Assembly: GCA_013141175.1 (NCBI GenBank)
Contig: JABFRN010000001.1
Span: 1-64,000 of the forward strand
From: Lysobacter sp.
GTDB lineage: Bacteria; Pseudomonadota; Gammaproteobacteria; Xanthomonadales; Xanthomonadaceae
DNA length: 64,000 nucleotides
Reading direction: 5' to 3'
Positions 23,516 through 30,214 of this stretch are shown piece after piece. The number at the start of each line of letters is the position of its first letter. Position 1 is the first letter of the stretch. The translations under genes were made by a program, and so were the position numbers. Under the pieces are notes generated by a model, which did no database searches, was not told the origin of the DNA, and saw only the letters and a program-made list of their open reading frames with translations.

Positions 23516-23833
23516 ATGATTATTCAAACAAACGCTCGTACATTGAACGAGTTGATAGAAAGCATCAATGAGCATGTTGCAGCTCTGCATGCTGCGTGCA
23601 GCGGCTTCTTATCTCAGCAAAGCAACACCCAGAAAACAGCACCACGTGAAATCAGGATTGATATACGGTCAAGTTTGGATGAGCCTGAGTCGCGGCGGTC
23701 GGTTCTAGACACCCGAGAGAGTTCGATGGAGTGCTGGGATAACACCTACATCTGTGGCAAGAGCGCATCAGGGTATATCTACTGCAATCAGAGAGTTTGC
23801 ATGATTGTCGGTCCGATTACCCTTGAGTCCTGA
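23516..23833 (+). CDS. hypothetical protein, 105 aa
   Basis: ATG preceded by AGGGAG at 8-9 bases. N-terminal helix (NARTLNELIESINEHVAALH), a polar linker (RIDIRSSLDEPESRRSV) and a Cys-bearing end (MECWDNTYICGKSASGYIYC, NQRVC). No signal peptide. The separate promoter-like element and inverted repeat upstream suggest it is independently regulated. Family not recognised. Confidence 0.65.
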   Translation: MIIQTNARTLNELIESINEHVAALHAACSGFLSQQSNTQKTAPREIRIDIRSSLDEPESRRSVLDTRESSMECWDNTYICGKSASGYIYCNQRVCMIVGPITLES

Positions 23834-23872
23834 TAGGCAACGTACAAACCCCGGGCCCAGAAAGTTGGTGGG

Positions 23873-23983
23873 GCCTAACAATTCGTTCAAGCCGACCCCG
23901 CGTCGTGGCGTCAGTCGTGTGCTTTGCGCTACGCTTGCACACGTCTGCCGCCCCGTCGCGGGTCGGCTTAACTCAGGCGTTAT
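23873..23983 (+). other. attC site 49 (type I, ends GTTAT)
   Basis: R'' GCCTAAC, R' GCGTTAT, next to a family B cassette. Confidence 0.95.
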
Positions 23984-24322
23984 ACGCGGTCTAGCAGCAG
24001 GCTGTGTGGGTTCACAGTCGCGCGACTTCATCAGTCATCACGCCGTGCCGCAGCCAAGCACAGCCCGCATTGGTCAACTCCATGTTCGCGCCGCTCGCCT
24101 TCCGGCGAGACAGCGCTCCGTTGAGTTGTTCGCGCCGGATGGCATCCGCTTGATGAAACCGTTCGCACCGGGCAGTACGCGCTCCGGATGCGCGGCGCTC
24201 TGGGCTTCGGTGGCCAGTCATGGCCGCTGACTGTTATCGCCCCATCCAGTGATTACCGGCTCCCGACTGTTTGCGCCAACAAATCCTGAGAACAACCTCA
24301 CTTCGCCGGGCTGAGTGTGGTC
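23984..24322 (+). repeat. family B cassette, copy 5
   Basis: About 340 bp with the CTCGCC-TTCC-GGCGAG hairpin. The antisense frame is intact in its core (24012-24221, MTGHRSPERRASGARTARCE) but ends early, at VARL. Confidence 0.85.
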
Positions 24323-24434
24323 GCATAACGATTCGTCCAAGCCGACCCCATGTCGTGGCGTCGGCCACGTGCTTTTGCGCTACGCTTGCACGTGTCCGCC
24401 GCCCCGCCACGGGTCGGCTTAACTCAGGCGTTAG
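24323..24434 (+). other. attC site 50 (type I, GCATAAC start)
   Basis: R'' GCATAAC with GATTCGTCC, R' GCGTTAG. Confidence 0.95.
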
Positions 24435-24454
24435 GCCTCTCATAAAGCTTCCAC

Positions 24455-24838
24455 ATGTTTGACCACATAGACTTCGCAGTCACAGATTTCCCTCGCAGTC
24501 GCGACTTCTATACCAATGTCTTGGCTGTTCTTGGCTTTTCTCCATTCATGGAGATCCAGCGTGAGGATGGCCGAGAAGGCACCGGTTTTGGTTCCCTGCA
24601 CGGCCCACAATTCTGGATTGGTGGCGGTCAACCTGTTACTGGGCGCCTTCATGTTGCTTTCCAAGCCGCATCAAGAGATACGGTGGATGCTTTTTACGCT
24701 ACTGCCCTGAGCATGGGCGGCGTAAGCCACGGAAGCCCTGGCTTGAGACCGCAATATGGAGAGCCATACTATGCTGCCTTCGTCCTTGACCCGGATGGGC
24801 ACGTAATAGAGGCTGTTTGTCGACGGGCAGAGGCCTAA
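24455..24838 (+). CDS. VOC (glyoxalase/bleomycin-resistance) family protein, 127 aa
   Basis: Starts 20 bases inside the cassette. Residues 1-127 form one vicinal-oxygen-chelate domain with two beta-alpha-beta-beta-beta halves: MFDHIDFAVTDFPRSRDFY with the first metal His, then HVAFQAASRDTVDAFY, and YYAAFVLDPDGHVIEAV with the terminal Glu. VOC proteins range from glyoxalases and dioxygenases to antibiotic-binding proteins; the substrate cannot be told here. Stop is the TAA of the attC. Confidence 0.85.
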   Translation: MFDHIDFAVTDFPRSRDFYTNVLAVLGFSPFMEIQREDGREGTGFGSLHGPQFWIGGGQPVTGRLHVAFQAASRDTVDAFYATALSMGGVSHGSPGLRPQYGEPYYAAFVLDPDGHVIEAVCRRAEA

Positions 24839-24944
24839 CAATTCGTTCAAGCCGACCCCATGCCGTGGCGTCAGCCGCGTGCTTTTTCGCTACGCTAGCG
24901 CACGTCCGCCACCCCGCCACGGGGCGGCTTAACTCAGGCGTTAG
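24833..24944 (+). other. attC site 51 (type I)
   Basis: R'' GCCTAAC, R' GCGTTAG. Confidence 0.95.
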
Positions 24945-24952
24945 GTGCGCTC

Positions 24953-25378
24953 ATGCTTCGGATTGAACACCGCCAAATGTTCCGCCCCAATGGCCTCATT
25001 GATGACTTCGTGTTGTACGGAAGGCGAATCGATTACGTTGCTTTCGCGAGAAAAGTAGAAGCAGCAATTGACGGTGGGGGAGCGGAAACTCTCTGTACTG
25101 AGTCAGGCATCCACGTTGAGATCCTCAGCGTAGGCGGGCAAAACGAGCTGTGCACATCCCTACAGAACCAAAGAGATGTCTATCCATCAATGGACGACTG
25201 GCAGCAAAGGAACATCCTCAGAGTATCTGGTAGCGCAGTTGTGCTTGAGAAATTGCGCCACTTCTTGGTAGAACTATCTGGACGAGGCGAGGGCTACAGC
25301 TACATTTCTGAGTATTCTGAAGAGCCGCCTTACTCAATGGATTCTCCAGAGTGGAGGCTACATGTCCAAGCCACATAG
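24953..25378 (+). CDS. hypothetical protein, 141 aa
   Basis: Starts 8 bases inside the cassette. Soluble protein without signal peptide; reads as alternating strands and helices (LIDDFVLYGRRIDYVAFARK, VEAAIDGGGAETLCTESG, HFLVELSGRGEGYSYISEYS). I recall immunity- or Imm-like families with this look but cannot support a name. It ends 45 bases before the attC. Confidence 0.65.
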   Translation: MLRIEHRQMFRPNGLIDDFVLYGRRIDYVAFARKVEAAIDGGGAETLCTESGIHVEILSVGGQNELCTSLQNQRDVYPSMDDWQQRNILRVSGSAVVLEKLRHFLVELSGRGEGYSYISEYSEEPPYSMDSPEWRLHVQAT

Positions 25379-25423
25379 GTTGGCTAGGTCAGAAGTACTT
25401 GCGGCAACGCTGCCAGAGCACGC

Positions 25424-25493
25424 ACCTAACAATTCGTTCAAGCCGACCCCGTGTCGTGGCGTCGGCCACGGGTCGGCTTAACTCAGGCATTAA
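25424..25493 (+). other. attC site 52, shortened and mutated
   Basis: R'' ACCTAAC is intact, but the site is only about 70 bp and its right box reads GCATTAA in place of GCGTTAG, so it may no longer recombine. Confidence 0.85.
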
Positions 25494-25499
25494 CGTCAT

Positions 25500-26342
25500 A
25501 TGCACATAGACGTGTCGAGCGACCGGAATCAAGCATTGATCTTCATTGTTTCAGTGCTTGCAATAAGTTGGAGCTTTGAAGCCTTCATCATCGTCAATGG
25601 CGGTGTCAGGGACTTCGGCCCGCTCTGGATCGTCGCCCTGATGTGCATCCCGGGCGTCCTTTCCGTCATGTTGAGGTTCATCCTGAAATCGGGATTTGGA
25701 GATGTTGGATTTCGAGTCGGGAAGGGACGCTACTACATCCATGCCATCGCAGTTCCTCTGTTGCTGGCATTGCTCTTGGGGCTTTTATCCGCAGCCTTCG
25801 ATATCCGGAAGTTCTCTCTGATTTCCCCGGAAGAACTCATCCAAATCACACCTGTTCTGCTATCCGTTCTCGGGCTTGGCCTCATTGGCGCGTTCGGGGA
25901 AGAACTCGGGTGGCGCGGATTCCTGTTGCCTAAAATGATGAGCGGTGGCTTCAAGAAGCCCTACCTTGCATGTGGGCTTGTGTGGGCGTCCTGGCATCTT
26001 CCGCTCATTGCCTTCGGGAATTTTTACCAGACGAACAGCGCATTGCTCATGGCGTTGATCTATGGCCTCGGCATCATCGCCATGAATTACGTTTTCAGCG
26101 AGCTCAGAGTGCGCTCCGGGTCTGTCTGGATTGCCACGATCGCCCACGCTGCCCACAACTTTTTCTTCCAGTTCGCGTTTCCGGTACTGCTTCTAACGGT
26201 GCCGGGGTCGTATTCGGAGTTGTGGGATGTCGTGGCCGGCGACACGGGCTTGTGTATCGCTGTGCTCTACACTGCTGCGTATCTCATCTTTCGCCATGTT
26301 CTTCGACGGCAGAGGGCTTGCAAGGATCGCAATGACGTCTGA
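25500..26342 (+). CDS. CPBP family intramembrane metalloprotease, 280 aa
   Basis: Multi-pass membrane protein (about eight helices). It carries the three Abi/CPBP motifs: GEELGWRGFLLP (EExxxR) near residue ~140, WASWHLPLIAF (FxxxH type, here WxxxH) near ~162, and IAHAAHNFFFQ (HxxxN) near ~218. These form the Rce1-like zinc site within the membrane. Such proteins act in prenyl-protein-like processing or bacteriocin self-immunity. GC content is nearer to the chromosome than that of most cassettes, and it sits between two decayed attC sites, so it is probably now a fixed chromosomal gene. Confidence 0.9.
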   Translation: MHIDVSSDRNQALIFIVSVLAISWSFEAFIIVNGGVRDFGPLWIVALMCIPGVLSVMLRFILKSGFGDVGFRVGKGRYYIHAIAVPLLLALLLGLLSAAFDIRKFSLISPEELIQITPVLLSVLGLGLIGAFGEELGWRGFLLPKMMSGGFKKPYLACGLVWASWHLPLIAFGNFYQTNSALLMALIYGLGIIAMNYVFSELRVRSGSVWIATIAHAAHNFFFQFAFPVLLLTVPGSYSELWDVVAGDTGLCIAVLYTAAYLIFRHVLRRQRACKDRNDV

Positions 26343-26393
26343 CGATTCATTCAAGCCGTCGCCGCTTTGCGGCACGGCTTAATCCAGGCGCCA
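26339..26393 (+). other. attC site 53, remnant
   Basis: About 55 bp: TGACGATTCATTCAAGCCGTC on the left and GGCACGGCTTAATCCAGGCGCCAT on the right. The right box GCGTTAG has become GCGCCAT. This is the last attC of the array. Confidence 0.75.
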
Positions 26394-26580
26394 TGCGGCA
26401 GGAAATCCTTCTGCGACGGTGTTTCTCGCAAGCACGAGTCATCGGCTTCGGTGGATGATTCTCTTCGGAAAGATTGCTGGCGTATTGCCGCTTCGTTCAA
26501 GTCTGCAGGGCTCGCCCACACTTCGCGGGCGTTGCGTTCACCAGGTTCGGAAGCATGACTCGTTTGCGGTCAGGCCGGCA
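26394..26580 (+). repeat. family A cassette remnant at the array end
   Basis: Shares with family A the GCGGCAGGAAATCCTTCTGC start, GCTTCGGTGG, CTCTTCGGAAAGATTG, CGCTTCGTTCAAGTCTGCAGG and GCGTTGCGTTCACC blocks, then breaks off without its 3' half or an attC. It ends 8 bases from the stop codon of the L,D-transpeptidase gene and marks the distal boundary of the integron. Confidence 0.75.
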
Positions 26581-26588
26581 TCTCGGGA

Positions 26589-27140
26589 TCACGGCGAAAT
26601 GACGATGGGGGTACCTACCGGCACCAGCCGCCAGACTTCCTCGATCTGCTGGTCCGTCAATGCGATGCAACCATCGGTCCAGTCCCTCGAGTAACCGGGC
26701 GGCGTCTTGCCGTGGATCATGATGTCGCCGCCGGGATCGACACCCCGTGCCTGTGCCTGCGCGCGATCGGCTTCGTTGGGATAGGAAATCCGCAGCGAGA
26801 GGTGGAAGCGGCTCTTGTCGTTGCGGAAGGTGATGCTGTAACGGCCCTCCGGTGTGCGCTCGTCGCCTTGCTGGCGTTTATGGCCGATCGGTGCATCGCC
26901 CAGCAGGATGCGATAGGTCTTGATGACCTTGCCAAGGCGCAGCAGTTCCATCCGTCGTTCGGATTTGTCGACGCGGATTTCGTCCGCGCGTTCCGGGGCA
27001 GCCACGAGCGCTGGCGGCCATGCGGCCTGCGCGGGCGCCACGGGCGCTATCGCCATGAAGACTGTCGCGATTGAAAAAGCGATTGGAACAAGGGTCGCAC
27101 TCGCCGCGAGGCCGTTACGCTCGGATCGATGGCTCATCAT
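26589..27140 (-). CDS. L,D-transpeptidase family protein (YkuD), 183 aa
   Basis: First core gene next to the integron. Start chosen at the double ATG that overlaps the TGA of the upstream monooxygenase, with GGAGAA just before. Signal peptide/anchor at residues ~10-38 (LVPIAFSIATVFMAIAPVAP), then a YkuD domain: RRMELLRLGKVIKTYRILLG, IMIHGKTPPG and DWTDGCIALTD with the catalytic Cys and the upstream His. It would cross-link or modify peptidoglycan in the periplasm. Short like E. coli YafK-type proteins; some of those cleave rather than form links. Confidence 0.9.
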   Translation of the reverse strand: MMSHRSERNGLAASATLVPIAFSIATVFMAIAPVAPAQAAWPPALVAAPERADEIRVDKSERRMELLRLGKVIKTYRILLGDAPIGHKRQQGDERTPEGRYSITFRNDKSRFHLSLRISYPNEADRAQAQARGVDPGGDIMIHGKTPPGYSRDWTDGCIALTDQQIEEVWRLVPVGTPIVISP

Positions 27141-28369
27141 GGTTCTCCAGCATTCGACAGTCTTTCGATGAAGTCCGGCGGCAACGGCCAACGCCCGAAC
27201 CAGCCGCGCCGCGTTCCGGTCAGTATCCGCAGCGATTGTCCACGACCACCGGGGATGCGCGACAGCGGATGGAACAGCAGGTCGCGCAGCCCGGCTGCGT
27301 GGTCATGCTCGGACTGGAACAGCGGGGTCAGCCAACGGCTCCAGAAATGGTAGATGTCCAGATGCCGGCGACGCTCGCGCTGATAGGTGTCCAGCGCTTC
27401 TGGCAAGGTCGATGCACTGCGCAATACATCGCGCAATGCCAGCGCGTCGGCCAGCGCCATGTTCACGCCCTGCCCCAGCTGAGGGCTCATCGCATGGGCG
27501 GCATCGCCGACGAGGACAGCGCGTCCTCGATACCAGCGTCGAACCACCGTGTCGCGGTAGCAGGCCTGCGCGAGGCCGTCGGGCACTGCCGTCGTCTGCA
27601 GACGCTGCACCGCATCCGGCCAGATCTCGGCAACCTCCGCGCGCCAGCGCGCTTCATCGCGGCCCGCATCAGGCAGTTCAACGGCAGGCAGGCTCCAGAA
27701 GAAACTCAGTCTCGGAATCGGATCGCCCGGGCGAGTGCCCACCGGCAGCATGCCGACCATCCGTCGCGCATGGCGATAACGCTGGCGCAGTTCGTCGGGC
27801 CATGGCCAGTCGCCTGCGGGCACGAGACACCACTGCGCACCCCAGGGATACGGCCGATCGAACACGATCTCGCCGATCTGCGCGCGCAGCTTCGACCCCG
27901 AGCCGTCGGCGACGACGACGAGATCGAACGGCCCGTGTTCGTCGCCACGGTCGTCGCGCAACAGGCCGCGCTCGAGATCGACATGGACGATCTCGCGGCC
28001 ACAGTGGATGCGACGCGCTTGCGTCCATGCGCGATCGAGCAGTTCGAAGATCGCGCCGCGTTGCAGCCCCAGGCCGAACAATGCCGGATGCAATTCGCGG
28101 TAGCGCATGTCCATGACCCTGCGCGACGCGATGGTTTCGCCGTAGAGCCGTCGCACCACCGCGCCGTGTTCCAGCGCAGCATCAAGCAGACCGAGCTCCC
28201 ACAACACGCTCAGGCCGGTGGGCTGCAGCAGGAATCCGGCGCCGACCGGGCCCGGATCCGGTACCCGCTCGAATACCTCGACGCGATGACCGTCGCCGCT
28301 CAAGGCCACGGCAAGCGCTTGCCCGGCGGAGCCGTAACCGACGATCGCGATATGCATGACCGCTTTCAT
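27137..28369 (-). CDS. FAD-dependent monooxygenase (PHBH/UbiH type), 410 aa
   Basis: N-terminal Rossmann motif IVGYGSAGQALA with downstream E (VEVFER), middle DG motif ADGSGSKLR, and the FAD-binding GD motif VGDAAHAMSPQLGQG near residue ~290. These are the three signatures of class A flavoprotein hydroxylases, and the length is typical. Substrate unknown; related proteins hydroxylate aromatic or ubiquinone precursors. The stop overlaps the L,D-transpeptidase start, so the two genes are probably translated together. M1 or M5 could be the start. Confidence 0.88.
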   Translation of the reverse strand: MKAVMHIAIVGYGSAGQALAVALSGDGHRVEVFERVPDPGPVGAGFLLQPTGLSVLWELGLLDAALEHGAVVRRLYGETIASRRVMDMRYRELHPALFGLGLQRGAIFELLDRAWTQARRIHCGREIVHVDLERGLLRDDRGDEHGPFDLVVVADGSGSKLRAQIGEIVFDRPYPWGAQWCLVPAGDWPWPDELRQRYRHARRMVGMLPVGTRPGDPIPRLSFFWSLPAVELPDAGRDEARWRAEVAEIWPDAVQRLQTTAVPDGLAQACYRDTVVRRWYRGRAVLVGDAAHAMSPQLGQGVNMALADALALRDVLRSASTLPEALDTYQRERRRHLDIYHFWSRWLTPLFQSEHDHAAGLRDLLFHPLSRIPGGRGQSLRILTGTRRGWFGRWPLPPDFIERLSNAGEP

Positions 28370-28454
28370 CGCGAGTTGGGACTCATGGATCCGGATTCAC
28401 AGCACCGCATGCTCAAGACATGCCCATGCAATCGCGCATGAAAGCGCGCCCATG

Positions 28455-28477
28455 AAAAAGCCCCGCCGAAGCGGGGC
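28455..28477 (-). terminator. Rho-independent terminator of the cold-shock gene
   Basis: On the minus strand GCCCCGC-TTCG-GCGGGGC followed by TTTTT; perfect 7-bp stem, 37 bases after the cold-shock stop codon. Confidence 0.9.
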
Positions 28478-28513
28478 CTGGAGTGCGGGTGGCGACCACG
28501 ACCGTGGTCGACC

Positions 28514-28720
28514 TCATGCAACCGGCGTGATGTTTGCCGCCTGCGCGCCTTTCGGTCCCGTGGTGACTTCATACGACACGCGTTGTCCTTCCTGCAAACT
28601 GCGAAAACCTTTTGCGCTGATTGCAGAGAAGTGCGCGAACACATCGGCACTGCCATCCTCGGGGGCAATAAAGCCAAATCCCTTGGCATCGTTGAACCAT
28701 TTCACTGTTCCGTACGGCAT
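28514..28720 (-). CDS. csp: CspA-family cold-shock protein, 68 aa
   Basis: Single cold-shock domain over the full length with RNP1 KGFGFIAP and RNP2 VFAHFSAI, ending ANITPVA. Binds single-stranded RNA/DNA and melts RNA structure; many paralogues are constitutive rather than cold-induced. Monocistronic, with its own terminator downstream. The 160-base region upstream to the MTIP gene would hold its promoter and leader. Confidence 0.95.
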   Translation of the reverse strand: MPYGTVKWFNDAKGFGFIAPEDGSADVFAHFSAISAKGFRSLQEGQRVSYEVTTGPKGAQAANITPVA

Positions 28721-28884
28721 ATCCTGTTGACCTCGATTGGGATGCGGTGGCGTGCGTCGTGAGCGCCCAGGCTAGGGCTCGCATAGCGCACGGCGCGAGT
28801 ATGCCTGAGCGAAACGCGTACGCAAGGGGGCACGCGAACCCCACGGGGCCATGTCACAGGACGCCGCAAAACCGGCGCGAAGCC

Positions 28885-29649
28885 TCAGTCGTGCGCGAGC
28901 AGCGCCGACAGCAACGGGCCGAGTCCGGCGCTCGCGGCCTCGACATGGGCCAGCACTTCCTCGAGCGTGATCGGTTCGTCCGGATCCGGGCCGGCACCCG
29001 CGGCCCAATTGGCGACGATGGCCAGGCAGGCGTAATCGAGCCCGAGCTCCCGCGCCAGCCCTGCTTCGGGCATCCCGGTCATGCCGACCAGGTCGCAGCC
29101 GTCCCGGCGCATCCGCGCGATCTCCGCCCTGGTTTCCAATCTGGGGCCCTGGGTCGCGCCGTAACAGCCACCATCGACCACCGCCACGCCTGCGCCCGTC
29201 GCTGCAGCGATGACCTCGCGGCGCAGCAGCGGCGTGTAAGGATCGCCGAAATCCACATGCAACACCTCGCTACCTGTCTCTTCAGACAGGGTGGAAATGC
29301 GGCCCCAGGTGTAATCGATCAACTGATCCGGGCAACCGAGTACGCGCGGGCCGAAGCGTTCGGTGATGCCGCCGACGGTATTGAGCGCGAGCACGCGTCG
29401 CGCACCCACCGCCTTCAACGCCGCGAGATTGGCGCGATAGTTGATCCGGTGCGGCGGCACCGAATGGCCTTCGCCGTGGCGGGCCAGGAACGCCACCCGC
29501 TTGCCCGCCAGCCTGCCGATGCGGATCGGGCCGGACGGTGCGCCGTAGCGCGTCACCGGCTGGTGGGTTTCGACATCATGCAGATCGGCGAGCGCGTACA
29601 GGCCGGTACCGCCGATGATGGCGAGTGCGAGCTCGGGAACGGCCGGCAT
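28885..29649 (-). CDS. mtiP: S-methyl-5'-thioinosine phosphorylase (MTAP/PNP family), 254 aa
   Basis: PNP/MTAP family: phosphate-binding IGGTGLYAL at the N-terminus, ARHGEGHSVPPHRINYRANL, GGITERFGP, YGATQGPRLETRAEI and DLVGMTGMPEAGLARELG. The substrate-binding MTGMPEA segment and short length fit the Pseudomonas/Xanthomonas-type MTIP that splits methylthioinosine to hypoxanthine and methylthioribose-1-phosphate. The next gene upstream makes a hypoxanthine phosphoribosyltransferase, which would salvage the released hypoxanthine. The two are 4 bases apart. Confidence 0.9.
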   Translation of the reverse strand: MPAVPELALAIIGGTGLYALADLHDVETHQPVTRYGAPSGPIRIGRLAGKRVAFLARHGEGHSVPPHRINYRANLAALKAVGARRVLALNTVGGITERFGPRVLGCPDQLIDYTWGRISTLSEETGSEVLHVDFGDPYTPLLRREVIAAATGAGVAVVDGGCYGATQGPRLETRAEIARMRRDGCDLVGMTGMPEAGLARELGLDYACLAIVANWAAGAGPDPDEPITLEEVLAHVEAASAGLGPLLSALLAHD

Positions 29650-29653
29650 CGGA

Positions 29654-30214
29654 TCAGTCCTTCAATGCGTAGATCGCGGGCAGATTACGGCCCTGTTCGT
29701 GATAATCCATTCCGTATCCGAACACATAACGGTCCGGCACCTCGACGCCGACATGATCGGCTTCGATCCCTTCGACGCGGCGGTCGTGGTTCTTCACCGC
29801 GAGCACCGCAACGCGTACGTCGGCCGCGCCCTGGTCTTCGCACCAGCGCTTCACCGCCAGCAATGTGTGGCCTTCATCGAGAATATCGTCGACGAGCAGC
29901 ACACGGCGGTCGCGCATCGGCGTGGCCGGACGATGCAGCCAGGCCAGGCCGGAGCCCGAGGTGTGACCGCGATAACGCGTGGCGTGCAGATAATCGAATT
30001 CGAGATCGAGCCCGCGCTCGCCCAGCGCGAACGCCAGTTGGGCCGCGAACGGCATGCCGCCATGCATGATGGTGACGAACAGCGGCGGCCTCGCATCGGC
30101 CGCGTATTCGGCGCGTACGGCATCGGCCATCGTCTGGATCGCGCGATCGAGCGTCTCGCGGTCATGGATCACATCCGCGGCCGGCAATACTTCGGCGAGG
30201 TTCGGCGCGGTCAT
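29654..30214 (-). CDS. hypoxanthine/guanine phosphoribosyltransferase, 186 aa
   Basis: Start overlaps the nagZ stop as ATGA. The type I PRTase core is clear: TIMHGGMPFAAQLAF (PPi loop region) and RRVLLVDDILDEGHTL (PRPP-binding VDDILDEG) at residues ~105-117, plus KNHDRR and the C-terminal Tyr/Asp-rich lid (YVFGYGMDYHEQGRN) as in HPRT. It converts hypoxanthine or guanine and PRPP to IMP or GMP. Placed directly before mtiP, consistent with one purine salvage unit. Confidence 0.92.
   Translation of the reverse strand: MTAPNLAEVLPAADVIHDRETLDRAIQTMADAVRAEYAADARPPLFVTIMHGGMPFAAQLAFALGERGLDLEFDYLHATRYRGHTSGSGLAWLHRPATPMRDRRVLLVDDILDEGHTLLAVKRWCEDQGAADVRVAVLAVKNHDRRVEGIEADHVGVEVPDRYVFGYGMDYHEQGRNLPAIYALKD

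Noticed and set aside
50-26393. Regular ~110-bp repeats at intervals of 200-850 bp considered as a CRISPR array or dispersed REP elements.
   Set aside because: Repeats are imperfect inverted structures with R''/R' boxes and variable cassettes between them; they are attC sites.
1-26580. Search for an integron integrase gene or attI in the window.
   Set aside because: No tyrosine recombinase sequence is present on either strand; it must lie to the left of base 1.
27071-28441. A 456-codon plus-strand frame opposite the FAD monooxygenase.
   Set aside because: Antisense shadow of a high-GC gene; the monooxygenase has all family motifs.
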